DNA of 45,274 nucleotides from Ruminococcaceae bacterium YRB3002 (GTDB lineage Bacteria; Bacillota; Clostridia; Saccharofermentanales; Saccharofermentanaceae), in NCBI GenBank assembly GCA_900099715.1, contig FMTG01000020.1, forward strand, positions 1 through 45,274, written 5' to 3'. The notes beneath the pieces were generated by a model. It did not search any database, was not told the origin of the DNA, and worked only from the letters and a program-made list of their open reading frames with translations. Shown piece after piece: positions 1-8,541 of this stretch. A program made the translations under genes and the position numbers. Position 1 is the first letter of the stretch; each line of letters starts with the position of its first letter.

Positions 1-95
1 TGTATGTCAAACTTCTAAAAATCGACTTTTGACATACAAGCGGCCAACGCGAACGGACTTACCGCAGGAGCGAAGCGACGAGGACTGAAGCGAGC
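1..95. repeat. Hairpin repeat plus flank, copy of 15217-15311
   Basis: Positions 1-38 form a hairpin with arms TGTATGTCAAA and TTTGACATACA. The following sequence to position 95 is identical to 15255-15311, so 95 bases match exactly between two sites about 15 kb apart. At 15062 the hairpin is the last of four tandem units, so more units may lie upstream of this window. No coding potential is apparent. The function is unknown. Confidence 0.85.
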
Positions 96-154
96 AAGCG
101 GTCGCGAGCCCCCGAGGACCTGTCCGAAATAGCACAAATTCTTTCTTCCTCGCC

Positions 155-400
155 CTAGAAGTGTTTATCGATCCACCTGTAGACTCTCTTGTTCGTGGCT
201 CTTCTGGACTCCTCTTTATCCATCGGGAATACGCCGGCAAAATCGTCGTCATGCTTAATCTCTGCCTTGCGCGAGGTGTCGTAATACTCTGACAGATCCG
301 GCTGTTTGTCCAGGGGATTCTTGGTCTCCAGGAGCTTATGACGGAACTTCTTGAGAAACAGATAGAAGATTCCCGTCCCGGCAAGCACCGAAGGATACAC
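155..400 (-). pseudogene. C-terminal fragment of a duplicated zinc-ribbon membrane protein
   Basis: The 81 codons align without gaps to the last 81 residues of the gene at 418-1758, with about half the residues identical. Shared stretches include YYDTSRKA, PDLS and a terminal WxDKxF. The upstream part (zinc ribbons, central domain, first membrane segment) is absent, and the intact neighbour ends only 17 bases away. No ribosome binding site is evident before the first ATG at 400. It is best read as the remnant of a tandem duplication in which the 5' part of the second copy was deleted. Translation as a one-helix peptide cannot be excluded. Confidence 0.7.
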
Positions 401-417
401 GATGTGTCAGTTTTGTA

Positions 418-1758
418 TCAGAAGATCTTATCGAGCCACTTGAAGAACTTTTCACGTCTGATGTCGTCAATCTCTTCCTTGGACATATTGTACATGCCAA
501 GAAGATCGTCCTTACGCCTGACATCAGCCTTGCGGGACGTGTCGTAGTACTGGGAAAGGTCTGGAGCTTTATCAACGGGATTCGTTGTTTCGACGAGTTT
601 GCGCCTGAACATTTTGAGAAATACGTATAATATTCCCGAGCCCAGGAACATGGCGCCATACATTAAGTAGGACGACAATCTGAACAGAAGTCCGGAAGGG
701 TCGTTGAAAAGTGATCCGAACATCAGAGCAAGTGTAGCTGAGGCAAGAACTGCAATCGGAAGCACAAGCCAGAAGAAGATGGTCTTTGCAAGAGCAGCAA
801 TTCTCTTGACTTTGCTGTAAGGCAGTTTGCCGCATGCTTCTCCTGTCTGACCGTTGATGGCAAAGCCATGATAAACACCGTCCTCCTGATAGTTGAGGAA
901 CCATATTGGAAGAAGCGCGTAACTGTATTTGCAGTTTTTTATATCAATATATCCGTCTGTCATCCTTGTGCTCTCATACTCAAAATTGACTGCATCACAA
1001 CTCTGTCTTGCATAGCTCTCCATACGCCATGTTACATTCTGAGCCATGTCATTCGGCGTAAGGTTGTAACGTTCAGCATAGTAACCCGGAAGATATGCAT
1101 CGTTGTAAGGAACCATCTCACTGTAATCGAATGGTTCCACTGCCTCCATAAGCTGCTTGTTCATCTTCCTTGCGCCAACAAACGGAACCTGCTTGAGATG
1201 AAAACCGATATCGCGTTCAAGACTGAAAACAGTCCTGGATTTTTTCCCGCGATCGTAGATAGTTCCGGTACCGTAGAATACTGCATCGCACTCGGAATCA
1301 ACAAGCCAGAAAGGAACATATAAAGGTGTGAGCTTCTTTATATTCTCCTTGTCCATGAATCCCCTGGGAATATATTTATTCGTCCTGCCCCACTCGAGGA
1401 ACTGCGCTTCCGCCTGCTCTCTTGTGAGCTTGAAAGGAATGATGAAATCAGGCTTAAACTCTCTTCTGAGTCTGTGTCCCGCAAGTGCAGGAGATCCACA
1501 ATAACAACAGAAGGTTGCTGCCGTATTCTCATCTGTAATGACTGTTGCACCACAGGAATTGCATGTGAATTCCTGCATTTTGGAATCGTCGATCTCCTTC
1601 TCCTCAGTCTTGTTCTCAAACGAGAAACTAAGCTTCAGGACATTCGGATCGAAATCACTTCCGCAAAACTTGCATACTGCTCTGCCTGAATTGCTGTCAT
1701 AAAACAGATTCGCTGAGCAATGCGGACATTTCAGCGTATCAGCAATATTCTCACTCAT
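418..1758 (-). CDS. Zinc-ribbon membrane protein, function unknown
   Basis: A 446-residue protein. Two N-terminal treble-clef or TFIIB-type zinc ribbons are visible: C11/C14 with C29/C32, and C66/C69 with a CCxC cluster at about 84-87. A long soluble region follows. Two hydrophobic helices lie near residues 330-365 and 370-390, and the tail is charged. It resembles the 'TFIIB-type zinc ribbon-containing' proteins common in Clostridia, which have no assigned role. The start at 1758 (MSENIAD) is preferred because a GGGTTAAGAG stretch precedes it and its ATG overlaps the HAD gene stop (ATGAGTGA), indicating translational coupling. It is the last gene of the rsmE operon. The tail is duplicated downstream at 155-400. 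Confidence 0.75.
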   Translation of the reverse strand: MSENIADTLKCPHCSANLFYDSNSGRAVCKFCGSDFDPNVLKLSFSFENKTEEKEIDDSKMQEFTCNSCGATVITDENTAATFCCYCGSPALAGHRLRREFKPDFIIPFKLTREQAEAQFLEWGRTNKYIPRGFMDKENIKKLTPLYVPFWLVDSECDAVFYGTGTIYDRGKKSRTVFSLERDIGFHLKQVPFVGARKMNKQLMEAVEPFDYSEMVPYNDAYLPGYYAERYNLTPNDMAQNVTWRMESYARQSCDAVNFEYESTRMTDGYIDIKNCKYSYALLPIWFLNYQEDGVYHGFAINGQTGEACGKLPYSKVKRIAALAKTIFFWLVLPIAVLASATLALMFGSLFNDPSGLLFRLSSYLMYGAMFLGSGILYVFLKMFRRKLVETTNPVDKAPDLSQYYDTSRKADVRRKDDLLGMYNMSKEEIDDIRREKFFKWLDKIF

Positions 1759-2410
1759 TTCTCTTAACCCTTTCCAGAACGTCAAAAAGCGAATCAAGGA
1801 TCAGATCAGCCTTTGACCTTATCTCATCATCAGGCTGCAGGATATCCGGCACCATTACCGTAAGCGCTCCGGCCGCATGGGACGCCCTGACTCCGTTGAA
1901 CGAATCCTCTATCACGACCGACTCTCCCGGAGTCACGTTCAGCTGTTCCATCGCCATCAGAAAGATCTCAGGATCCGGCTTGCTCCTCGTTACCCTGTCA
2001 CCGCCTATCACCACATCAAAAAGCTCCAGCAGGCCAACAATTCCCAACTCTCTTCTTACCGTCTTCTCCGATGTGGAAGACGCCAGGGCGACCTTATATC
2101 CGCTTTCCTTAAGGTGCTCCAGCAGTTCCCGTGCGCCGGGTTTTACCGGGACAAGGCCCTTATCGAACCTCTCAATAAAGAGGGCGCGCCTCTTCATCCT
2201 CATCTCCTCGTACGGCAGCTCTTCCCCGTACTGCTCCTTGAAGATACGCCTTGTTGCCTCTTCGTTCAGACCGGTCGCTGCGATGCAGTGTGTCTCGATA
2301 TCAGTTATACCATACTGCGGTGCTATGACTTTCCAGCACTCGATGACAGCCCTCTCAGAGTCAAAGATGACGCCGTCCATATCAAAGATAAATGCTCTGC
2401 GATCCTTCAT
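1751..2410 (-). CDS. HAD-superfamily hydrolase, beta-phosphoglucomutase-like
   Basis: A 219-residue haloacid dehalogenase phosphatase or mutase. Motif I is FDMDGVIFDSE (D10 nucleophile, D12 acid). A helical cap follows, then motif II ASST, a motif III lysine in RSKPDPEIF and motif IV VVIEDSFNGV. These are the signatures of the subfamily I group that includes beta-phosphoglucomutase and phosphoglycolate phosphatase. The substrate cannot be assigned from sequence. It starts 6 bases after the rsmE stop, whose TGAGG also supplies the ribosome binding site, so the genes are co-transcribed. Its stop overlaps the next gene by 8 bases. Confidence 0.88.
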   Translation of the reverse strand: MKDRRAFIFDMDGVIFDSERAVIECWKVIAPQYGITDIETHCIAATGLNEEATRRIFKEQYGEELPYEEMRMKRRALFIERFDKGLVPVKPGARELLEHLKESGYKVALASSTSEKTVRRELGIVGLLELFDVVIGGDRVTRSKPDPEIFLMAMEQLNVTPGESVVIEDSFNGVRASHAAGALTVMVPDILQPDDEIRSKADLILDSLFDVLERVKRNE

Positions 2411-2416
2411 ATAGCC

Positions 2417-3139
2417 TCACAATTCCATCTCGTACATTATCATGGCAAGAACGGCAGGCCCTGCCGTCTCCGTTCTGAGGATCCTCGGACCAAGCGTTAC
2501 CGGCGTGATATCACATGATCTGGCGATATCGATCTCAGCTGCCGAATAGCCTCCCTCGGGACCGATAAATATGCCGATATTGCTGCTCCTGCGGCCTCCA
2601 ACAACACCCTTGAGAGTAAGACCTTCCGCTTCTTCCCAGGGTATGATCCTGAGTGTCTCTCCGGGATTCCTTACAACAACACTGAACTCTTCCGGTTCTG
2701 TTACAACAGGCACGATATCCCTGCCCGACTGGCGTGCCGCTTCAAGTGCGATCTTCTGCCAGCGGTCAGACTTGCCTTGTTTGCCGTCCAGCTTTACAAC
2801 ACACCGTTCAGATATAACAGGGACGATCTTCGACACACCGAGTTCCACAGCTTTCTGGATGGTAAGATCCATCCTCTCGCCCTTGGAAACGGACTGATAC
2901 AAAGTAATGTGTGTCTGCGGCTCGTGAGATTCCTCCTGCTTCGCATATGTGTTAAGGATGCAGGAACGGCGGTCAGCAGACTTGAGTCTGGCGTGATACA
3001 CAGATCCGCCGGCATCTACGATATCCATTTCTTCGCCGGGGCGCATACGCAGAACCTGGAGGATGTAGTGGCAATCCTCCTCTGAAGGGATGTAGTTGCT
3101 GTTGACTGTTAAAACACTTTTTACAAAAATCCTCATCAT
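2417..3139 (-). CDS. rsmE: 16S rRNA m3U1498 methyltransferase RsmE
   Basis: A 240-residue SPOUT methyltransferase. The family methylates N3 of U1498 in 16S rRNA using S-adenosylmethionine. Diagnostic motifs near the C-terminus are FIGPEGGYSAAE and LGPRILRTETA, which build the trefoil knot and SAM pocket. The N-terminal part fits the PUA-like RNA-binding domain. Length is normal for the family. Start is at 3139 or one codon downstream at 3136 (MMRIF). It is the first gene of a three-gene minus-strand operon. Its 5' end is divergent from the AIM24-type gene. Confidence 0.95.
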   Translation of the reverse strand: MMRIFVKSVLTVNSNYIPSEEDCHYILQVLRMRPGEEMDIVDAGGSVYHARLKSADRRSCILNTYAKQEESHEPQTHITLYQSVSKGERMDLTIQKAVELGVSKIVPVISERCVVKLDGKQGKSDRWQKIALEAARQSGRDIVPVVTEPEEFSVVVRNPGETLRIIPWEEAEGLTLKGVVGGRRSSNIGIFIGPEGGYSAAEIDIARSCDITPVTLGPRILRTETAGPAVLAMIMYEMEL

Positions 3140-3218
3140 TGTTATATTTTACCACAATCAATGTGATAAAATTGCATTATGCAGTTCTTGCACAAGAGTA
3201 AATTTATGGAGGTATCAT

Positions 3219-3896
3219 ATGCAATACGAGATTAAAGGAACACCATTTCCCGTTATCATCTGCAAGCTCAACAACGGAGAAGCAATGATCACAGAGCGCG
3301 GCTCCATGACATGGATGACACCAGGACTTGAGATGAAGACGGTAGGCGGTTCTATCGGCAAGGCTCTCGGAAGGATGCTCTCAGGCGAGTCACTCTTCCA
3401 GAACGTTTACACTGCTCAGAGAGATAATGCTGAGATTGCTTTCGGTTCAAGCTTCCCCGGCAAGATCCTTCCTCTGGAGATCACTCCCGGTTCATCCTTC
3501 ATCGTCCAGAAGTCAGGCTTCCTGGCATCCACTTCAGGAGTTGAACTTTCCATCGCATACAAGAAGAAGCTCGGTGCCTCCGTATTCGGCGGTGAAGGTT
3601 TCATCATGCAGAAGCTCTCAGGTCAGGGTACTGCTTTCGTTGAGATCGATGGTGATGCAGTTATGTATGATCTGCAGCCCGGTGAGGTAATGTACCTCGA
3701 TACAGGTTATCTCGCTATGATGGATTCCACGGTTACGATGGACATCGAGATGGTCAAGGGCGCCAAGAATATCCTTCTCGGCGGCGAAGGTCTCTTCAAT
3801 ACGAAGGTTACCGGCCCCGGCCGTATCTGGATCCAGACAATGCCTATCAGCAACCTGGCAACAAGCCTCATTCCTTACATGCCTTCCAAGAGTTGA
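3219..3896 (+). CDS. TIGR00266/AIM24 family protein
   Basis: A 225-residue protein starting MQYEIKGTPFPV. The start at 3219 has a clear ATGGAGG ribosome binding site 8 bases upstream and is preferred over upstream in-frame codons at 3096. The glycine-rich motif GGSIGKALGRMLSGES and the repeated beta-strand pattern match the AIM24 (TIGR00266) family, which folds as a double-stranded beta-helix. No catalytic residues are known, so no reaction is proposed. No signal peptide or membrane segment is seen. It is monocistronic and followed by a rho-independent terminator. Confidence 0.85.
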   Translation: MQYEIKGTPFPVIICKLNNGEAMITERGSMTWMTPGLEMKTVGGSIGKALGRMLSGESLFQNVYTAQRDNAEIAFGSSFPGKILPLEITPGSSFIVQKSGFLASTSGVELSIAYKKKLGASVFGGEGFIMQKLSGQGTAFVEIDGDAVMYDLQPGEVMYLDTGYLAMMDSTVTMDIEMVKGAKNILLGGEGLFNTKVTGPGRIWIQTMPISNLATSLIPYMPSKS

Positions 3897-3940
3897 CTGG
3901 ACACGGCCGTTGACATCGCTGACGCATTTAACTGATACTG

Positions 3941-3970
3941 CCGCCCCCCCGATAAAGGAGGGCGGTTTTC
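3941..3970 (+). terminator. Rho-independent terminator of the AIM24-type gene
   Basis: Stem CCGCCC/GGGCGG with a short loop is followed by TTTTC, 45 bases after the stop codon at 3896. Confidence 0.85.
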
Positions 3971-3984
3971 TGTTGCATTTTCAT

Positions 3985-4013
3985 TTGACATAATGTCCTG
4001 ATGTTACGATAAT
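3985..4013 (+). promoter_or_regulatory. Sigma-70 type promoter of the cstA-like gene
   Basis: TTGACA (3985-3990) and GATAAT (4008-4013) are separated by 17 bases and lie 24 bases before the GTG start. The ribosome binding site TAGGAG is at 4022-4027. Confidence 0.8.
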
Positions 4014-4037
4014 GTACGCGTTAGGAGATGAGATTAC

Positions 4038-5579
4038 GTGATAACTTTTTTGACAGGTCTTGCAATCCTTATTGTCGGAGGAGCACTGTACGGGAGGTTC
4101 TGCGAGCGGGTTTTCGCGCCGGATGACAGAAAGACGCCCGCTTATGAGCAGGAGGACGGTGTTGACTATGTCCCCATGAAGCGCTGGAAGAACTGTCTCA
4201 TAAATCTTCTCAACATTGCAGGAACAGGGCCGATCCTGGGTCCTATCCAGGGCATTCTGTTCGGACCCGTCGCTTTCATCACGATACCGTTGGGGTGCGT
4301 TGTATGCGGCGCTGTTCACGACTATTTCAGCGGCATGATCTGCACCAGAATGGGCGGCATCCAGATGCCTGAGATGGTAAAACGCCACACAAACAAATAC
4401 ATATATGGTTTCTTTACATTGTTTATCTGTCTGGCAACTTTTTTGTGCGCCAGCGTATTCATCTATACTCCCGGCGATATCATGGCGACTCAGCTGCTGG
4501 GATTCAGCGGTTCGGCCAGTGCCGTGTCCACATGGGTGATCTACGGCGCTCTCTTCGCTTACTACCTTGTAGCAACAGTCCTTCCGATTGATAAGATCAT
4601 CGGCAAGATCTACCCCGTATTCGGAATACTCCTCATTCTGTCAGCCATCGGTATATTGGCAATGCTCTTCATCAGGCATCCTCAGATGTGCGAGATATGG
4701 GGAGACTGGGAGCTGGGAGGATTTGATTTCGGTCATTATTTCAACACGCAGAACTTTATCCCGTCATTCTTTGTTACCGTCGCATGCGGAATACTGTCAG
4801 GCTTTCACAGCTCGCAGACGGCCCTTGTCTCAAGGACTCTTCAGAAAGAGAAGGACGGAAGAATGGCATTCTACAACATGATGCTGTGTGAGGGCTTTAT
4901 CGCTATGGTTTGGGCGGCCGGAACGATGGCCGTCATCGGAATGGGTGCGGAGAATGCCGGCATTACCATGAAACTTACGGAGACGGGCTGGGGTTATTAT
5001 CAGATGGCGGACGGTGTGCTTCAGCAGATCGCACCCACCAGTGTCGTAGGCGTGGTCTGCAAGTCATTTCTTGGCAGTGTTGGCGGCGTCATAGCCATCA
5101 TCGGCGTCATCATACTCCCGATATCGACAGGTGATACTGCGCTGCGTGCGCTGAGGCTCATGATCGCGGAGGTATTCCACATCGGGCAGAAGACTGTCCG
5201 CAAGCGTCTGATCGTAGTCATCCCCATCTGTGCACTGGTGCTCGGTCTCCTCATATGGGCCAAAAGCGATGCCAACGGATTCAATGTTGTATGGAGGTAT
5301 TTCGGCTGGGCCAATCAGACGAGCTCCGTCTTCGCTACCGCGGCTATAACCATCTATCTGATGCGGAACGGCAAAGCGAAGTTCGCGTGGATGCCCCTGA
5401 TCCCCTTTATATTCTACACATTCGTCACTTCTTCGTATTTCCTGAATTCACCCATAGGCCTGTCCCTCAGCATCAACCTGGCGTACATCGGCGCCGGTAT
5501 ATTCACTGCTGTGTGCTTCGGGTATGTGATGTATCTTGGGATAAAGAAAGAGAAGACCGTTCAGGGATCCGGTTCCTGA
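4038..5579 (+). CDS. cstA: Carbon starvation protein CstA-like transporter
   Basis: A 513-residue polytopic membrane protein with about a dozen hydrophobic segments. The N-terminal block NIAGTGPILGPIQG and the following CGAVHDYFSGM are hallmarks of the CstA family. E. coli members (CstA, BtsT) import pyruvate or peptides. This protein belongs to the shorter Firmicutes form. The start codon is GTG at 4038, placed 8 bases after TAGGAGATG. A strong promoter lies directly upstream, and the gene is convergent with the Na/Pi cotransporter with only 13 bases between them. The substrate here is not determined. Confidence 0.9.
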   Translation: MITFLTGLAILIVGGALYGRFCERVFAPDDRKTPAYEQEDGVDYVPMKRWKNCLINLLNIAGTGPILGPIQGILFGPVAFITIPLGCVVCGAVHDYFSGMICTRMGGIQMPEMVKRHTNKYIYGFFTLFICLATFLCASVFIYTPGDIMATQLLGFSGSASAVSTWVIYGALFAYYLVATVLPIDKIIGKIYPVFGILLILSAIGILAMLFIRHPQMCEIWGDWELGGFDFGHYFNTQNFIPSFFVTVACGILSGFHSSQTALVSRTLQKEKDGRMAFYNMMLCEGFIAMVWAAGTMAVIGMGAENAGITMKLTETGWGYYQMADGVLQQIAPTSVVGVVCKSFLGSVGGVIAIIGVIILPISTGDTALRALRLMIAEVFHIGQKTVRKRLIVVIPICALVLGLLIWAKSDANGFNVVWRYFGWANQTSSVFATAAITIYLMRNGKAKFAWMPLIPFIFYTFVTSSYFLNSPIGLSLSINLAYIGAGIFTAVCFGYVMYLGIKKEKTVQGSGS

Positions 5580-5592
5580 ATTCCTGAGTTAA

Positions 5593-7392
5593 TTACTTTG
5601 CCTCTAACTTATCGAAATAATACTTGTGCGCCTTGTTGAAGGCCTTGTTGTACTCCTTGTTGCTTCCCTTCTGAAGCCCCTCAAAATACATGTGCTCATG
5701 ATCCGCCAACTCCGGCCTGATCCTGACCATAATAGCCACACCGACGTTGGAGCAGGCATCCGTGATTCTCTTACACTCCATGAGCATATTCGTAAATACT
5801 GCATCAGCCATGATATTGCACGTACCGCGGCTCATTCTCTCGAAATGGTTCTTCTTCATCTGCGCAATAAACTCAACAGCCACACGGACCAGTGGTTCGA
5901 TCTGCTCGGTCGCTTCCTGATCCCTTCTGGCGAAAGCAAGTTCCGTCTGGTTGAGTATAGTATCGATCAGCTCATAAAGGATCTCCATCTCTTTCTTCGC
6001 TTCGTCAGAGAATACGGTCCTGCTAGAGTGCATCGTGCCGGCAAGCTCCATTATATTTACCGCATGGTCGCCCATACGCTCGAATTCACCGGTAACCTTG
6101 TAATACTGGTTAAGGATAACAACGTGGTCATCGCTCTGAAGGTGCGGCATCAGCTCTACCAAATACCGGCTGACCTTATCTGTCATGCTGTCGATCTCAT
6201 CCTCCTCATCAAGGATCTCCTCCTGAGCATCTTCCTTGAAGTCGGTAAGCTGGCCAAATGCCCTCTCGATATTCCCACGTGATGCTTCAAACATAGTCAT
6301 AAGAACGTCGTAGCAGCTCTTAAATGCAAGTGCGGGAGTGCTGAAGAACACGGGGTTCAGTGCATCCAGCTTGTCAGCATACTTTCCGCGCTTGACCGCT
6401 TCATCCTTAACGATTCTCTTGCTGAGCCTCTCAAAGATGCCCATCAGAGGCAGAAGGACTATAGCACTGACGATATTGAAGATCGAGTTCGTATTAGCAA
6501 TTACACCTGATGTGACCGTGCTCTCCCAGAGCTCATCGATCAGTCCGAGCTGGTGGACAAGGATAACAACGACAAGAACCAGCGCTGACTTTCCGAGATT
6601 GAAAATGATATTGACGATACCGACTCTCTTAGCATCAGTCTTGGCACCGATATAGCAGACAATAGCCGTCGTAACACAGTCACCGAGATAAATACCGACA
6701 ATAACCGCATAGATGCTCTTCCAGGTAAGCAGTCCCGTTGACGAGAACGCCTGCAGGATACCGACAGCTGCCGACGAACTCTGCAGTACGAAAGCAATGC
6801 CCGCACCGGTAAGATATCCAAGGAACGGATTCGCACCGAGATCGGTAAAGAGCTTCTCGATAATACCTGATTCCTTGATAGCCGCCACGGCACTGGTCAT
6901 ATTAAGAAGTCCCGAGAACAGGACACCGAATCCGATAGCGATATTTCCTATAGTCCTGGCCTTCCTGAACTTGCCAAACATTATAAGACCGATACCGATC
7001 ATAAGCGCAACAGGCGCGAGTGTCGAAGGCTGCAGGAACCTAAGCCAGTCAGATACCCCGGACTGCGAATCCAGGTCGAGGAGTCTGATGATCTGTCCTG
7101 TAACAGTCGTACCGACGTTGGCTCCTACAATGATACCCAGGGACTGTTTAAGTGTCAGGATACCGGCAGCAACAAGACCGGACGTAATAACAATGGTCGC
7201 TGTGGAAGACTGAATGAGTGCAGTAACAAGAAGACCCATGAGGAAAGCCTTGATCGGGTTATTGGTAACCTTCTCCATGGCACTCTTAAGAGTACCGGAC
7301 GAATTCTCCTTCAACGAATCGCCCATGAGACGCATGCCATAAAGGAACATGGCAAGTCCGCCCAGCAGCGACAACACATCGAAAACACTCAT
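5593..7392 (-). CDS. Na/Pi cotransporter family protein with PhoU domain
   Basis: A 599-residue protein. The N-terminal membrane half has the duplicated QSS signature typical of NptA/YjbB phosphate exporters (ALIQSSTATIV and FVLQSSSAAVG) plus GANVGTTVTG. The cytoplasmic C-terminal 220 residues are helical and match a PhoU-like domain (EFERMGDHAVNI). The family moves inorganic phosphate with sodium; NptA-type members import and YjbB exports. Start at 7392 (MSVFDVLS) is chosen because AAGAGGTG precedes it by a few bases; an upstream in-frame start at 7425 lacks one. It is transcribed alone from the promoter at 7434-7462. Confidence 0.88.
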   Translation of the reverse strand: MSVFDVLSLLGGLAMFLYGMRLMGDSLKENSSGTLKSAMEKVTNNPIKAFLMGLLVTALIQSSTATIVITSGLVAAGILTLKQSLGIIVGANVGTTVTGQIIRLLDLDSQSGVSDWLRFLQPSTLAPVALMIGIGLIMFGKFRKARTIGNIAIGFGVLFSGLLNMTSAVAAIKESGIIEKLFTDLGANPFLGYLTGAGIAFVLQSSSAAVGILQAFSSTGLLTWKSIYAVIVGIYLGDCVTTAIVCYIGAKTDAKRVGIVNIIFNLGKSALVLVVVILVHQLGLIDELWESTVTSGVIANTNSIFNIVSAIVLLPLMGIFERLSKRIVKDEAVKRGKYADKLDALNPVFFSTPALAFKSCYDVLMTMFEASRGNIERAFGQLTDFKEDAQEEILDEEDEIDSMTDKVSRYLVELMPHLQSDDHVVILNQYYKVTGEFERMGDHAVNIMELAGTMHSSRTVFSDEAKKEMEILYELIDTILNQTELAFARRDQEATEQIEPLVRVAVEFIAQMKKNHFERMSRGTCNIMADAVFTNMLMECKRITDACSNVGVAIMVRIRPELADHEHMYFEGLQKGSNKEYNKAFNKAHKYYFDKLEAK

Positions 7393-7433
7393 ATACACCT
7401 CTTGGCCTCTCTCTTGAGCAACCACATGCCCAT

Positions 7434-7462
7434 ATTATAATAAGTCATTGCGTGAACTGCAA
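7434..7462 (-). promoter_or_regulatory. Promoter of the Na/Pi cotransporter gene
   Basis: On the minus strand TTGCAG (7457-7462) and TATAAT (7434-7439) are separated by 17 bases, about 40 bases upstream of the chosen start. Confidence 0.7.
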
Positions 7463-7674
7463 AAGATTTCTTTTGTGCATATTGTGGATACAGATAGATT
7501 TGCATCGATATGTTTGGCGATCGTTCCCTGCAAAGCACTGTAAAATCTGCGTTTCCGATTATTGTGGCAGCTTTGATCTCAGGTCAATGTCACGAAAAAA
7601 AGATAAAGTGTCCTCTCTGCGGCCGGCAGGGGCTGATAAATGCGATTCTTTGTTTAACATAGATGTATATCTAT
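7463..7674. other. Intergenic stretch with nothing recognised
   Basis: Between the Na/Pi promoter and the 159-base repeat I see no convincing gene, RNA or palindrome. Open frames across it and the repeat lack ribosome binding sites. Confidence 0.5.
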
Positions 7675-7833
7675 GTGAAATGGGGACGGTTCTCAGTTGT
7701 CACATTTTCGCGGAAAATGTGACAACTGAACTGCAGGTTTCTCGACCTCACATGTGATTGTTGTCAGTAAATACAGGGGTTTACAGTTTCTCCCTACTTA
7801 ATTTGTGACACTTGAGAACCGTCCCCATTTCAC
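7675..7833. repeat. 159-base palindromic-ended element, copy 1
   Basis: Both ends read inward as GTGAAATGGGGACGGTTC. Inside one end is a long perfect hairpin (CAGTTGTCACATTTTC and its complement), and the interior contains CTGTAAACCCCTGTATTTAC on the minus strand. The element at 27072-27230 has the same length and is its near full-length copy in the opposite orientation. No open reading frame is credible. It resembles a small non-autonomous mobile repeat of the MITE or REP type (inference). It lies just beyond the 3' end of the ThiT-like gene. Confidence 0.8.
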
Positions 7834-7860
7834 ATTTTTCGCAAAACACGCTTTCGAGCC

Positions 7861-8541
7861 TCAGAAAATATCGAGATTCGGGTCGTACGGTTCCCTTGCC
7901 ATTTTGCGGACAAAGACTATCGCTTCTCTCAGCTTGGGTATAGTCAGAAGCAGGATTATCGTAATGATCGCCTCGACACCGATATAACCGAAAGCATATT
8001 TAAGCGAATGAACAAGTCTCTCCCACGTGCCCATCTGCGGCTCGTAGTAGTGGTAGCAGTTATAAACACCCTCCAGATAATGCAGCAAAGAAGCAATGGT
8101 ATAGCCTATGACAAGTATCCTGCCCTCGATTTCTTCTTTCCGTTCGGGGTCTTCTTCCATCTTTTCCTTAAAGACTCTATACGCCAGAGTAACAAAAAAA
8201 CCTGCCAGGCCCATTACCAGATAACCGTAGAAATAGTCGTTATTCTCGGCGAGCAGGTTGTTGCGGTCTATGTAATCCATGATGTAGTAGTCGATACAGA
8301 ACCTGACGATACCAAAGAGGCAGGAAGACAGTGTTCCTATGACACCGCCGTAGCAGTACGCGATAAGAAATATAAACAGCATGGACATAAGCGTAACCTC
8401 ACCGCCCTCGCCAAGCCTTACCGGCTGAAGGAGTGAGAAAAATATGCTAATTATAAACAGGAGCGGTATCCAGAAATGTTTTTTGCCCCAGCATCTCTCA
8501 TATTTGCCAAGCTTGAAGTCAGGCTGTTTATTATTCATCAT
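7861..8541 (-). CDS. ThiT-like (ECF S-component) membrane protein
   Basis: A 226-residue protein with about six hydrophobic segments. The run GEGGEVTLMSMLFIFLIAY followed by YGGVIGTLSSCLFGIVRF, and later YGYLVMGLAGFF, has the layout of ThiT, the thiamine-binding subunit of ECF transporters. The tryptophan and aromatic ligand residues of ThiT are not all obvious, so the ligand is uncertain. The start (ATGATG at 8541/8538) overlaps the stop of the preceding GNAT gene, so it is translationally coupled and belongs to the polyamine operon. It could be a substrate-binding subunit that uses a shared ECF motor encoded elsewhere, or another small membrane protein. Confidence 0.5.
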   Translation of the reverse strand: MMNNKQPDFKLGKYERCWGKKHFWIPLLFIISIFFSLLQPVRLGEGGEVTLMSMLFIFLIAYCYGGVIGTLSSCLFGIVRFCIDYYIMDYIDRNNLLAENNDYFYGYLVMGLAGFFVTLAYRVFKEKMEEDPERKEEIEGRILVIGYTIASLLHYLEGVYNCYHYYEPQMGTWERLVHSLKYAFGYIGVEAIITIILLLTIPKLREAIVFVRKMAREPYDPNLDIF

